From Siphonobacter sp. SORGH_AS_0500 (GTDB lineage: Bacteria > Bacteroidota > Bacteroidia > Cytophagales > Spirosomataceae): 64,000 bases of DNA. Below the pieces are notes generated by a model, which did no database searches, was not told the origin of the DNA, and saw only the letters and a program-made list of their open reading frames with translations. The position numbers and the translations under genes were made by a program. This document shows, one piece after another, positions 36,294-44,682 of the stretch; the first letter of the stretch is position 1, and every line of letters starts with the position of its first letter. The stretch spans positions 1 to 64,000 of the forward strand of contig NZ_NHPP01000014.1 in NCBI RefSeq assembly GCF_002838835.1, written 5' to 3'.

Positions 36294-37232
36294 ATGGATT
36301 CAGTAACTCATTTAAAACCGTTAGTATCTGTAGTAATCGCTACTTATAATGGTGAATTGTATTTAAAAGAGCAAATTGATAGTATTATAAATCAAACCTA
36401 TCAAAATATAGAAATTATTGTTGTAGACGATTATTCTACAGATCATACGCGTATTGTTCTAGAAGAATATGCTTTAAGATATACTAATATTCATCTCGAT
36501 TTATCAAAAACTAATAAAGGTCATGTAAAAACGTTTGAACGTGGATTCGAATTGTGCAAGGGTGACTTTATAGCTCCATGCGACCAAGATGATATATGGT
36601 TGCCAAATAAGATTGAAGAACTGCTAAAAAATATTGGTAATCATCCACTTATTTACTGTGACTCTGAACTTATTCATTCCGATGGAATGAGCATGAATCT
36701 AAAATTGTCTGATATTAAAAGGCTTAAAGATTTAGATAGCCCATTGAATTATGCAATAGGAGGTTCTGTTGCGGGCCATGCTATGTTGATTCGACGAGAA
36801 ACCGTTGTAGACTGCTTTCCCTTTCCTGAATCTATCCCACATGATTATTGGCTTGGTTTTGTAGCTACATTTTCAGGCTCATTAAAATTTTATGCTCACG
36901 CATTAGTAAAATACAGGCAGCATGCTAATAATACAGTAGGAGTTAATGCAGGTAAGGTAAAGGCAAAAAGAAATATACTTTCTAAATCAGATAAAAATGA
37001 ATTAAAACTTAAAAAAATGCAATTATTGGCTAGTAAATGCCCAGAAAAATTAAAAGATACAAAGCGATCTTTTAATAAATTACATGAAAGTTATATGAGT
37101 TTTTCTTTTGTTAATAATTGTAAGAGAATATCTGTATTTCTAAAACACTGGGAGGATATTACGGCTTATAAGAAAAAAAATGAGATTAGAAGGTTTTTGT
37201 TCTGTTTGAAATCTTTCTATCAAATTTATTAA
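36294..37232 (+). CDS. Family 2 glycosyltransferase
   Basis: A 312-residue GT-A enzyme. The N-terminal nucleotide-binding part reads PLVSVVIATYNGELYLKEQI, then YQNIEIIVVDDYSTDHTR. The metal/donor motif is CDQDDIWLPNKI (D-Q-D-D-x-W), typical of rhamnosyl/galactosyl-type GT2 enzymes that build surface polysaccharides. The C-terminal 90 residues are lysine-rich and helical, without membrane segments. The gene is much richer in A and T at third positions than the permeases beside it, and it stands alone without other polysaccharide genes. That suggests recent acquisition. I chose the ATG at 36294 over the upstream GTG. The acceptor is unknown. Confidence 0.9.
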   Translation: MDSVTHLKPLVSVVIATYNGELYLKEQIDSIINQTYQNIEIIVVDDYSTDHTRIVLEEYALRYTNIHLDLSKTNKGHVKTFERGFELCKGDFIAPCDQDDIWLPNKIEELLKNIGNHPLIYCDSELIHSDGMSMNLKLSDIKRLKDLDSPLNYAIGGSVAGHAMLIRRETVVDCFPFPESIPHDYWLGFVATFSGSLKFYAHALVKYRQHANNTVGVNAGKVKAKRNILSKSDKNELKLKKMQLLASKCPEKLKDTKRSFNKLHESYMSFSFVNNCKRISVFLKHWEDITAYKKKNEIRRFLFCLKSFYQIY

Positions 37233-37413
37233 ATAATATAATTGAATATACAATCATTCTTTCGATGGTCTCTATGTCCTAGTCTGTTTTCAACATTAGT
37301 GAGTTATTCTTTTATAATGGACTAATATTAACAACAATAGGCGTTTAAATTATTTAAGACATTCTTTAGATTTTTAGCTTACACAATGGATTAAGAAATA
37401 AATATTTTTTGAT

Positions 37414-37438
37414 GCAGGCCTAACAATTTTAGGCTTGC
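37414..37438. terminator. Hairpin between convergent genes
   Basis: GCAGGCCTAA and TTAGGCTTGC form a 10-bp stem with one mismatch, near runs of T and A. It lies in the AT-rich spacer between the glycosyltransferase (stop 37232) and the lipoprotein gene (stop 37469, minus). Confidence 0.5.
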
Positions 37439-37468
37439 TCGAAAAAATATATTCATAATTCAAGTTGA

Positions 37469-38518
37469 TTATTGCTTTTTAATCTGAATCGCTTGAACAC
37501 TCAATGTAGCATTTGTTACATCAGCAAATTTATGGTCTTTCGAGCTAGCTGTAATAGAACGAATGTTGGACTCTGGATACATTGCAAATAGCATTCTACC
37601 TTTTCCAATCCAGCTTGTTGAAGCTCCAATACAAGTCAGCACTTTATCTTGGTGCACGTTGGTTGAAGTTGTCAATATGTGTGAATTGTTGGACATTATG
37701 TATCCATTTGCTAAAGAAAAATCTATCGTTCCAAATCCAGGAATTGATGGTTTCATGCCGATAGCATAAGCTGTTACACTTGAAGGAGATGTGATAATGT
37801 GATCTTTACCTCCAGAAGACCAAGTAGTTAAGGATGCGTCAGGTTCTGATCTAAATAGCAAACTACCCCAAGTTCCTTGACTATTTACTCGACTTCCACC
37901 ACCCACTAATTTGTAGCCATTGGGTACACTAACTGATGTATTAGAGTGAGATTGTACGCCAGATGTATTTTCATTGATACTCATATTGCTAATAAGAGTT
38001 GAAGTACTAACACCTGTCATTCGAACTCCAACTACATATACCTGTAATTTATGCGGATATACATAATCGTGATCTTTGGATCTGGCGACCCAAGTTGAAT
38101 AAGTTCCATCGTTTAATGGCCTTGATTCTACTAATAAAGCATTGGGATCTTGTGAACCATTTGGATTAAATGCACGGGCTCCTCCCCCTACAACTACGAA
38201 TCCTTGGTCAACGCTTACAGCAACAGCAGGGTGACTTACAGCATCAGAAGTAGCCTCCCATACTCGTACTTCAATTTGTCCTGATTCGTCTGTTATACTA
38301 GATAACAAGCCTCTTCCTGCTTTAGACTCAGGCGTTAACTGTCTATAATTAGGATTTAAATCGTAGATCGTTCCTGTTTTTGAATCATTAATAATTCGCT
38401 TTTCAAGAACTGAAGCTTTTTCTTCTTTAAGGATTTCTTTCTGACAACTATAGAGAGTTCCAGATAATACAGTCAAACCAATAAATAAAGAAGACTTTGA
38501 AAATAATTTATACTTCAT
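37469..38518 (-). CDS. Lipoprotein with three related repeats, unknown function
   Basis: A 349-residue predicted lipoprotein. A signal peptide with a lipobox-like end (VLSGTLYSCQK, Cys near residue 25) is followed by three related blocks of about 65-75 residues. The blocks are SVDQGFVVVGGGARAF...WVARSKDHDY...VYVVGVRM, SVPNGYKLVGGGSRVN...WSSGGKDHII...AYAIGMKP and NVHQDKVLTCIGASTSW...ITASSKDHKF...VQAIQIKK. Each has a (V/I)-x-GG-x-(A/S) turn, a short polar loop, a (S/G)-KDH motif and a final beta strand. I do not know this domain by name. It is probably a surface-exposed beta-rich protein. The start is the ATG at 38518, not the longer frame to 38560. It lies in the same AT-rich segment as the glycosyltransferase. 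Confidence 0.75.
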   Translation of the reverse strand: MKYKLFSKSSLFIGLTVLSGTLYSCQKEILKEEKASVLEKRIINDSKTGTIYDLNPNYRQLTPESKAGRGLLSSITDESGQIEVRVWEATSDAVSHPAVAVSVDQGFVVVGGGARAFNPNGSQDPNALLVESRPLNDGTYSTWVARSKDHDYVYPHKLQVYVVGVRMTGVSTSTLISNMSINENTSGVQSHSNTSVSVPNGYKLVGGGSRVNSQGTWGSLLFRSEPDASLTTWSSGGKDHIITSPSSVTAYAIGMKPSIPGFGTIDFSLANGYIMSNNSHILTTSTNVHQDKVLTCIGASTSWIGKGRMLFAMYPESNIRSITASSKDHKFADVTNATLSVQAIQIKKQ

Positions 38519-39028
38519 AATAATAGATAGATTGAAGAGATTCGTTTCTCTTACTGGCAAATATATTATTAAATATATGATAATATGTACTTGTAATTAA
38601 AATTATTAACATTGAATACTGTCTAGTGTTTCTTGTTTTTAAGAATCTTAAGAAAGAAAAACGATAAAGATTGAAATTGATAAAAATGATTAGTCGGTAC
38701 TATTTTTTAACAAAGAGTGATGGGTAGAGTAATAGCCTTACATAAGCACATAACTTACTATTCGAAAAAAGCGTAAATTTTTGCAATAGCCAAGTATCTT
38801 ATGTGTAATTTAAATAACGATTTAATCATTTTATAAATGATTGATAATCAATAATTGGGTATGATTCACTCTTACTCCTAAATAGCTAAAAAGAGAAATT
38901 AAATAAATTAAAATTCTTTACAAATATTGACTTATTATTACCTAGGTAATAAGTAATAAATACTTATAATGTTTATGTAAAAAATGAGTTTAAATAGTGT
39001 TGCGTAAGCCGCAATAGTTGATGATTTT
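38519..39028. other. AT-rich intergenic region with a palindrome at 38935-38952
   Basis: These 510 bases are very AT-rich, with stops in all frames. The only marked feature is TTATTACCTAGGTAATAA (38935-38952), a perfect 18-bp palindrome that could be an operator. The upstream promoter of the lipoprotein gene must lie at the left end, but no clear boxes were found. Confidence 0.5.
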
Positions 39029-39082
39029 ACCTCAATTTTAATTCCTGAATTAGTTTTCTAATTCAGGAATTAAAATTGAGGT
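39029..39082. terminator. Perfect 25-bp-arm hairpin downstream of the HAD gene
   Basis: The arm at 39029-39053 (begins ACCTCAATTTTAATTCC) is exactly the inverse of the arm at 39058-39082, with TTTT between. Its last five bases, GAGGT, are shared with the next hairpin (39078-39111), so the two cannot form fully at the same time. On the minus strand it follows the HAD hydrolase stop (39118). Confidence 0.65.
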
Positions 39083-39111
39083 TATCACAGCAAATTTGCT
39101 GTGATAACCTC
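39078..39111. terminator. Perfect 34-bp palindrome, overlaps the preceding hairpin
   Basis: GAGGTTATCACAGCAAA (39078-39094) and TTTGCTGTGATAACCTC (39095-39111) are exact inverses with no spacer. It sits 6 bp beyond the HAD hydrolase stop on the minus strand. It is probably a terminator stem but could also be a protein-binding palindrome. Confidence 0.6.
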
Positions 39112-39117
39112 ATGAAA

Positions 39118-39968
39118 TTAATAAGTTACAACCGCAGATTCGCAGATATACGTTGGAATAATCCCCGAAGAAGAAATGCGAGCAGCGGCATCTTCAGCCT
39201 GGGTATTACCCGTAAGCACAAGAGCCGTGTCCAGTCCGAATTTATTACCACCCAGAATATCCGTATGAAGGGTATCGCCCACCATAAGAATTTCATGCTT
39301 CATGACGGGTTGAATACTTCGGATGTAATCGTAGGCATAAATAAAAAGTTGCGTTTCAGGTTTTCCGAAACGAATGAATTGCTTGCCAACCGAATTTTCA
39401 ATCATCTTGGCAATGCCGCCAATCGCCATGGCCACCTGATTCTTCGAAACTGGATAGGTGGCGTCGGTATTAGAAACGATTACTGGAATATTGCGTTTGC
39501 GAAGTAAATTAATGGTTTTATTCAAGTCCGTTTTCCAGTCAAAACCTTCGTCGTCCAGGAAAACAAGGGCCTCCACATGGTCGCAGTCGTCAATATCAAG
39601 TTCGCTGATGGGCAGGGGGGTTAAGGTTCCTGTATCAATGTAAGAAGCCGAATCGGGCGTGCCCAGATAGGCAACGGTACCACGACGAACTTTCTGGGTT
39701 AGAAACTCCTGAGCCAGCAAACCGGAAGAAATGATATGTTCAGCTTTGATCTCCGAAACCCCAAGTCGGTGATAGGATTCGGCAAGCTGCAAAGGGCTTC
39801 TGGAGGCGTCGTTGGTTAAAATATAGTAATCAATATGCTGTTCTTTCAGGTATTGAAATGTATTCTCAATGCCAGGAATCAGGCCTTTATGGTTTTTAAG
39901 TACACCATAAGCATCAAAAAAATGACTTTATACGTAGAAATGATAGTGCGAAATTCGTTGAGGTTCAT
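39118..39968 (-). pseudogene. HAD-superfamily (class IIA, NagD-like) phosphatase, frame broken near the 5' end
   Basis: The intact downstream frame begins at QLAESYHRLGVSE. Reading from the ATG at 39968 gives MNLNEFRTIISTYKVIFF and then a break in a run of seven T (39916-39922 on the plus strand). Eight T restore DAYGVLKNHKGLIPGIENT and motif II ILTNDASRSP, and the length becomes 283 residues. Other HAD motifs are present: SNTDATYPVSKNQ (cap/lysine region) and MVGDTLHTDILGGNKFGLD (motif IV, G-D-x-x-x-T-D). HAD-IIA enzymes dephosphorylate small phosphate esters in the cytosol; the substrate is unknown. The motif I aspartate lies next to the break, so if the deletion is real the enzyme is dead. 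Confidence 0.85.
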
Positions 39969-40021
39969 GGGAGATTAAAGATTTCCTGAAAAATCAGGCG
40001 ATACATGGGCTTATAAAAGTT

Positions 40022-40060
40022 CTGCTCATGTGCCGATTAGTGAACCGAACCCATGAGCAG
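40022..40060 (-). terminator. Hairpin after the Rpn-like gene
   Basis: CTGCTCATG and CATGAGCAG form a 9-bp stem with a 21-base loop that can partly pair internally (CCGATT...AACCGAA). It lies 27 bp beyond the stop at 40088, between the operon of the ligase, kinase and Rpn genes and the HAD gene. Confidence 0.45.
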
Positions 40061-40087
40061 GAAAAAATGACCGGAGTCACGTATGAA

Positions 40088-40995
40088 TTAACGATTGATT
40101 TCTTGCTGGATTTTTTCTACAAATGAAAGAGGTACATCCGCAAGAGCAGCAATTTTAGAAAAAGTAAAGTCGGTGTTTTGCAAAAGGTTTTTTACAAAGG
40201 TGGTCTTTGCTTCTTCAAGGCCTTTTTCCCGCCCCTCTTCTTGAGTCAGCATTTGGATAGTTTCGATGATTCCCATGGTAGAAGTGTTACCTGTTAATAA
40301 ATCGATTTCGTAATCAAAGGTATTGTTTATTTCAGAATTACCAATGTAAATAAACGTCTTTAAGAAATACAAAAATCGTTTAATCCGTTCATTATCATAT
40401 CGTTTACTAGCAATTAGAGCCCGGGCAATGGTTAATCGGTGTTTGGCTAGCTCGTGTTCAGGAATTCTATTCATGAGTAAAGCCTTTTGAGCTGCCAGAA
40501 CGATCAGTGCAAAGGGGTTATTCATGCTCAATAACTGTTCTTCCGTATGCTCCAGAATGTGATAAGCGTTGTATGTATACTGAATTTCGGTGCCTAAAAA
40601 GTGATAATGGAAGCCATCACTCTTCACTGGTTTCTGATGGCCTGTGAAAACAGCAATGGCCGTAATCGGTACATCATATCGATCATAAATTCGGTAGAAA
40701 TACTGAAACATTCGTCGGGAAAACTGGCGGTCGTGCTGAGCCTGAATCTCCAGATGAATCAGTAACCATTCTTCCTGACCTTCGCTGGAATAAACTTTCA
40801 CCAGCATATCGACCAATCGATTACCGCCTTTCTTTTCAAGTTCCGGGAAAAGTTCCATTAACTCTTTGTCCATGAACTCGAAGCCGCGTTGCATGTCAAA
40901 AAGCTGATCGGCATCTTTGAAAAAAAACGTAATAAATCAGGAAAGGCTTCTTCGAAGGCACTTTTCAGCAGAATGTCATTCTTCCGTCTCAGCAT
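40088..40995 (-). pseudogene. Rpn-type PD-(D/E)XK nuclease family protein, frame broken near the 5' end
   Basis: From the ATG at 40995 the frame reads MLRRKNDILLKSAFEEAFPD, then LLRF, and breaks in a run of eight bases (40920-40927). Nine T restore LLRFFFKDADQLFDMQRGF, giving 302 residues. The nuclease core is visible as RLVDMLVKVY then WLLIHLEIQAQHDRQF (the E-x-Q form of the E-x-K active site, usual in the Rpn/transposase-like family). The helical arm is RRMFQYFYRIYDRY. A C-terminal helix pair resembles the DUF4351-less versions (EEGREKGLEEAKTTF). The start is only 3 bp from the stop of the phosphotransferase gene, so they are cotranscribed. Rpn proteins cut DNA non-specifically and promote recA-independent recombination; the role here is unknown. 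Confidence 0.82.
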
Positions 40996-40998
40996 GCG

Positions 40999-42042
40999 TT
41001 ATAAATTCAAAGCCCGAAGAATTTTATCCGCATCAAATTGCTTGTCAATCGATGGGAAATACGTTTCGTAAGCCTCTTTCTGCAATTTTGTAGCATAGGT
41101 ACGGTGGAAGAAATACCGACCATATTTAATTACATACGTCAGAATAAAGAAACGATACGCTTCTTTCATGAACCGAACTTCAGGCTCAGTTAAGGGATAT
41201 ACTTTATGATATTCCTGAAGAAATAAAATAAAGCGGTCTTCCATTAACGGTCCAATGACGTAACTGAACACGGTGCGATCACCAATGTCAGAAACAACGC
41301 GACTGAAGAAGTAAAAATCCATAACCCGATAACTGACTCGGAACCAGTCGTAATCCCAGCGGGAGAATAATTCGAGATGGTCATTGACTGAGAAATTACC
41401 AATATTCCAGTCTACGAAAACGGGCATGGTTTCTACGGATTGCTCCACTAGTTGCTGCCGATTTTCCAGGAAAATCTCACATTGTTTTCGCAGGTCATTA
41501 ATGTGCATACGATGTTCAAATTTACCCGTTTCTGTTTCCAGAATTCGTAGTAAATCATTGACATCCGAACGTAGCGTTTTGGAAGATTTAGGTAATACCG
41601 GACTGACCTTCGCACAGGCTTTATGAAAACGGGCAATTTCCCGACCTAACTTGCGAATGTGTTCCTCATCCAGCCGACGTGGCATTTTATGCATCGCCCG
41701 AATGGGATTATAAAGAACGACCCAGGCATCAATAAAACCGTCACTGTAGCGATACGTGTAGACTTCGTTGTCTTTAACTAGGGAACGAGCCAGCACGTTT
41801 TCAAAAGGATAAAGTAAATTATTCGAAAGCGTATGAATGATTTTATGGTCTTCTTTAAACTGTTCGTACGAACCAAAGTAAGATAACTTGGCGATGATGA
41901 TATCATCATCGTCGAAAGTAACCCGAAAGACGTGATTAGTCGATACCCGGGCACTGATGTCCTCAACTTTGGCAATGATTTTTGAATCATCAAATCCAGC
42001 CAGAGCCTGTTTAATAATAGCTGGATAATCTACTATTTTCAT
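40999..42042 (-). CDS. Phosphotransferase of the aminoglycoside/choline kinase fold
   Basis: A 347-residue cytosolic protein of the APH/ChoK-like superfamily. The N-lobe has HVFRVTFDDDDIIIAKLSYF (lysine of the ATP site). The catalytic loop appears as PVFVDWNIGNFSV, where the usual H-x-D becomes V-D but the Asp and Asn are kept. The metal-binding DYD is in SRWDYDWFRVS, and a long helical C-terminus follows. Loss of the loop histidine is also seen in some active family members, so activity remains possible. It lies 79 bp downstream of the glutamine-synthetase-like gene, across a GTTG-rich hairpin, and 3 bp upstream of the Rpn-like gene. The pairing with a gamma-glutamyl ligase suggests a small-molecule phosphorylation step in amine metabolism. 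That is inference. Confidence 0.82.
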   Translation of the reverse strand: MKIVDYPAIIKQALAGFDDSKIIAKVEDISARVSTNHVFRVTFDDDDIIIAKLSYFGSYEQFKEDHKIIHTLSNNLLYPFENVLARSLVKDNEVYTYRYSDGFIDAWVVLYNPIRAMHKMPRRLDEEHIRKLGREIARFHKACAKVSPVLPKSSKTLRSDVNDLLRILETETGKFEHRMHINDLRKQCEIFLENRQQLVEQSVETMPVFVDWNIGNFSVNDHLELFSRWDYDWFRVSYRVMDFYFFSRVVSDIGDRTVFSYVIGPLMEDRFILFLQEYHKVYPLTEPEVRFMKEAYRFFILTYVIKYGRYFFHRTYATKLQKEAYETYFPSIDKQFDADKILRALNL

Positions 42043-42060
42043 GGTAACCTTTTAGTTGAT

Positions 42061-42117
42061 GGTTGTTGGTTGATAGTTATTGTTTTACTAGCAACCAATA
42101 ACTATCAACTAACAACT
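42061..42117. repeat. GTTG-rich long hairpin between ligase and kinase genes
   Basis: GGTTGTTGGTTGATAGTTAT (42061-42080, continuing TG) pairs with CAATAACTATCAACTAACAA (42096-42115, continuing CT). The 22-bp arms have two G/T-type mismatches and a 13-base loop. It is one of several low-complexity GTTG/CAAC hairpins in this window. Confidence 0.6.
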
Positions 42118-42121
42118 AAAA

Positions 42122-43462
42122 TTAAATGATTTCGAAGTAACGTTTTAATTCCCATTCGCTGACCTGCCGGGCATATTGCCGCCATTCCCAGTCACGCGTT
42201 TGAGTGAAATGCTCAACGAAGCCTTCCCCAAATAATTCTTTTGCAAGCGAAGAATGTTTCATAACCTCAGTAGCCTGACGCAAATTGGCGGGTATAATGC
42301 CGTTTGTTTGATTGGTATAACCGTTGCCAACCGTAGGCGGAACGTCGAGCGAAAGCTGATGTTTAATGCCGTATAAACCCGAAGCCAGCGAAGCGGCAAT
42401 GGCCAGATAGGGATTAGAGTCCGAACCCGGAACCCGGTTTTCCAAGCGTGTGTAGGCTTCTCCGTTGTTAAGTACCCGAAGGGCCGTGGTTCGGTTATCA
42501 ATGGCCCAGGTGAGGGTAGTGGGAGCCCAGGCTCCTTCCACGAGTCGTTTATAGCTGTTGATCGTCGGGGCGTACATGGGTAAGACGTGCGGCAGGCAGT
42601 GCAGTTGCCCGGCCAGGTAGTGCTTCATGAGCGGACTCATGCGATCTGCCGACGACTCGTCATAAAACAGATTTTTCGTCTGTTCAGGATTCCACAAACT
42701 CTGGTGAATATGTCCACTACAGCCGGGTAACTCAGCATTCCATTTCGCCATGAACGTCGCGATAATGCCGTGACGGTACCCAATTTCCTTAACGGCTGTT
42801 TTAAACAAAGCGGCTTTGTCGGCGGCCCGTAGTACTTCGTCGTGCTTAATGGCTGCTTCGTAAACGCCCGGTCCGGTTTCAGTGTGCAGACCCTCCAGCG
42901 GAATATCAAAGGCCGTCAGCAAATCGAAGAGATCATTATTAAACGAGCTTTCAAGCGAAGGCCGCAGGATGGAATACCCAAACATGCCGGGCGTAAGCGG
43001 CTCCAGATTGCGGAACCCCTTCTGTTGCAGACTTTGGGGCGTTTCCCGAAAATTGAACCATTCGAACTCCTGAGCAAATTCCGCGTGAAAGCCCATTGCC
43101 TCGCATTGGCGTTTAATGCGTCGCAACAAACTTCGCGGACAAGCGGGCAAGTCTTCGCCGTTGGGGTTACTAAAATCTGCCAGAAAAAAAGGCATATTGT
43201 CCTCCCAGGGAATGGTACGAAGCGTGTCTGTGTCAATGCGAACGGGCGTGTCAGGATAACCTGAATGCCAGCCAGTTAAAGTTGCATTATCGTAAGCCGT
43301 ATCGTTGCTATCCCAGCCAAAAACGACGTTACAGAAACCGTATCCTTCTTCCCAGCCCTTTTCAAATTTTTCGCGACTAATGATTTTTCCCCGCATGATA
43401 CCATCGATATCGGCGAAGGCAAATTTTATTTTCTGAGTATGTGGATCAAGAATTGGATTCAT
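42122..43462 (-). CDS. Glutamine-synthetase-family ligase (GlnT/PuuA-like, probable gamma-glutamyl-amine ligase)
   Basis: A 446-residue cytosolic ATP-dependent ligase. The N-terminal domain is KFAFADIDGIMRGKIISREK (D-x-D-G-x-x-R-G-K, typical of PuuA-like members). The glutamate/metal site is AEFAQEFEWFNF, and the ATP/glutamate loop is ELPGCSGHIHQSLW. LTWAIDNRTTALRVL and GSDSNPYLAIAASLASGLYG complete the active site. Compared with true glutamine synthetase it lacks the adenylylation tyrosine region. The likely role is gamma-glutamylation of an amine such as putrescine or ethanolamine. It is followed on the same strand by the phosphotransferase and Rpn-like genes. The upstream side (43463-44036) is a degenerate spacer. 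Confidence 0.88.
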   Translation of the reverse strand: MNPILDPHTQKIKFAFADIDGIMRGKIISREKFEKGWEEGYGFCNVVFGWDSNDTAYDNATLTGWHSGYPDTPVRIDTDTLRTIPWEDNMPFFLADFSNPNGEDLPACPRSLLRRIKRQCEAMGFHAEFAQEFEWFNFRETPQSLQQKGFRNLEPLTPGMFGYSILRPSLESSFNNDLFDLLTAFDIPLEGLHTETGPGVYEAAIKHDEVLRAADKAALFKTAVKEIGYRHGIIATFMAKWNAELPGCSGHIHQSLWNPEQTKNLFYDESSADRMSPLMKHYLAGQLHCLPHVLPMYAPTINSYKRLVEGAWAPTTLTWAIDNRTTALRVLNNGEAYTRLENRVPGSDSNPYLAIAASLASGLYGIKHQLSLDVPPTVGNGYTNQTNGIIPANLRQATEVMKHSSLAKELFGEGFVEHFTQTRDWEWRQYARQVSEWELKRYFEII

Positions 43463-44036
43463 AGATCGATAAATAAGACTTTTACAAGAAGGGATGCAAA
43501 AGTAAGCGGCTTTTTCAGGAACTGATGTGTAAGGTAAGAGAAAGATTTATGAATCTCAGCGGGACGAAGGAGGGGTTATTCTTGATTATGGCTTGTAGAA
43601 TCCATTATCTCTAAATATTTGACAACTATTTTGTTGTCAAAATAGTGTGACAATAAAAATATTGTTAAAAAAGAATACAGCTTGGCAAAAGCTGAAGATC
43701 ATTATAGGCAATACAGCTACTGGTAACTATTACTATCCTCGTCCGCAAATTATCGAAGACATAGGGGCATAAGAATACTACCTGCAAGCGAAGGGGCAAT
43801 TGTTACGAAAGAAATATAAGCTTTTATGCTATGCATAACTCCCGAAGTGCAACCAACGGTAGATGAGATTGTCGCTGATATTAGAGAAAATCAATGTTTT
43901 ACGCGTAAAGCAATCATTCGAATAACTGGGTAGAGCTCATTTTATGATCATTTATTTAAATGCTGTGTAGGTGGATTTTACAGATCAATCGAATAAAGTT
44001 TACATCTTTGACCTAAATCTACCTAACACTAAAACA
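43463..44036. other. Spacer with degraded gene fragments
   Basis: These 574 bases hold no intact gene. TTTGACAAC/GTTGTCAAA (43618-43641) is a 9-bp inverted repeat. The segment 43660-43772 looks like an ATPase N-terminus. A 35-codon frame at 43829-43933 (MLCITPEVQPTVDEIV...) looks protein-like but I cannot place it. A GTG at 43971 is in frame with the DUF4240 gene but was not chosen as start. Confidence 0.5.
43660..43772 (+). pseudogene. Possible N-terminal remnant of an AAA-type ATPase
   Basis: The frame gives KLKIIIGNTATGNYYYPRPQ, then IIEDIGA and a stop. The IGN-(T/S)-ATG-xx-Y-PRP-x-x-I pattern resembles the start of a family of bacterial P-loop ATPases in which the Walker A box follows some 20-30 residues later. 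That part is absent here. An overlapping frame is also open (KKEYSLAKAEDHYRQYSYW), so the assignment is uncertain. Confidence 0.3.
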
Positions 44037-44633
44037 ATGGAAAATTTTTTCTGGGAAAGCATTGAAAAATCAAATCAATGGACGGGCGAAAATTGGAAAG
44101 AATACGACCCTAATGAGCATATCAAAAGTTTAACGAATCTATTGTCTACGAGTGATAAAGAATCACTAATTCAATTTGAGAAAACCTTACAGGAGAAGTT
44201 AAATGTTCTCTATACCAAAGAAATTGCCGAGTTGTATTTTATTCTAGATGGAATCAGAAATACAATAAATTTTGACGGATACCTTTCCGAAGATGGTTTT
44301 ATTTACTTTCGGTGTTGGCTATTATTAAAAGGGAAAGATTTCTTCGAAGAAATAACGAAAGATATAAATCTGGCCATAAGTGAGCGATACCCATTTCCCA
44401 TTGAAGAAATTTGGGCCGAAGGTTTATTATACATTAGTGATAAAGCTTATGCACTTCATCATGATAATGAGGATCTGTATGCAATTCAGGATGCTGTAGA
44501 AGAACTTTATCCCGACGTAATACACTTTGATTCTATGGATAATGAAATGGAAGATGAACCTGCTTATGGGGAGGAACTCGAAGCAAAATATCCAGAATTA
44601 ATTGCTAAAGCTATAGCGAGAAAAGGTAACTAA
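44037..44633 (+). CDS. DUF4240 domain protein
   Basis: A 198-residue cytosolic acidic protein. The DUF4240 pattern is clear: MENFFWESIEKSNQ at the start, a repeated helix region to about residue 90, then YLSEDGFIYFRCWLLLKGKD (the S-(D/E)-D-G-F-x-YFR-x-WL signature). The last 60 residues are very acidic (DSMDNEMEDEPAYGEELEAK). The frame is open from a GTG at 43971, but DUF4240 proteins begin within the F-W helix, so I use the ATG at 44037. The function of this family is unknown; it is sometimes found near toxin-immunity loci. It is a single gene, convergent with the cyclophilin gene, and shares a bidirectional terminator with it. Confidence 0.85.
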   Translation: MENFFWESIEKSNQWTGENWKEYDPNEHIKSLTNLLSTSDKESLIQFEKTLQEKLNVLYTKEIAELYFILDGIRNTINFDGYLSEDGFIYFRCWLLLKGKDFFEEITKDINLAISERYPFPIEEIWAEGLLYISDKAYALHHDNEDLYAIQDAVEELYPDVIHFDSMDNEMEDEPAYGEELEAKYPELIAKAIARKGN

Positions 44634-44635
44634 AG

Positions 44636-44679
44636 TAGTAGGGAGTTTTGATGCTGTTAAAGTTCAGAACTCCCTACTA
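44636..44679. terminator. Bidirectional terminator
   Basis: TAGTAGGGAGTT and AACTCCCTACTA form a perfect 12-bp stem with a 20-base loop, 3 bp after the DUF4240 stop and 3 bp before the cyclophilin stop (44683, minus). Confidence 0.75.
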
Positions 44680-44682
44680 TTA

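Noticed and set aside
43829..43933. Small gene MLCITPEVQPTVDEIV... of 35 codons
   Set aside because: It is too short, has no recognisable family or ribosome-binding site, and lies in a degraded spacer. It is mentioned as a possible fragment only.
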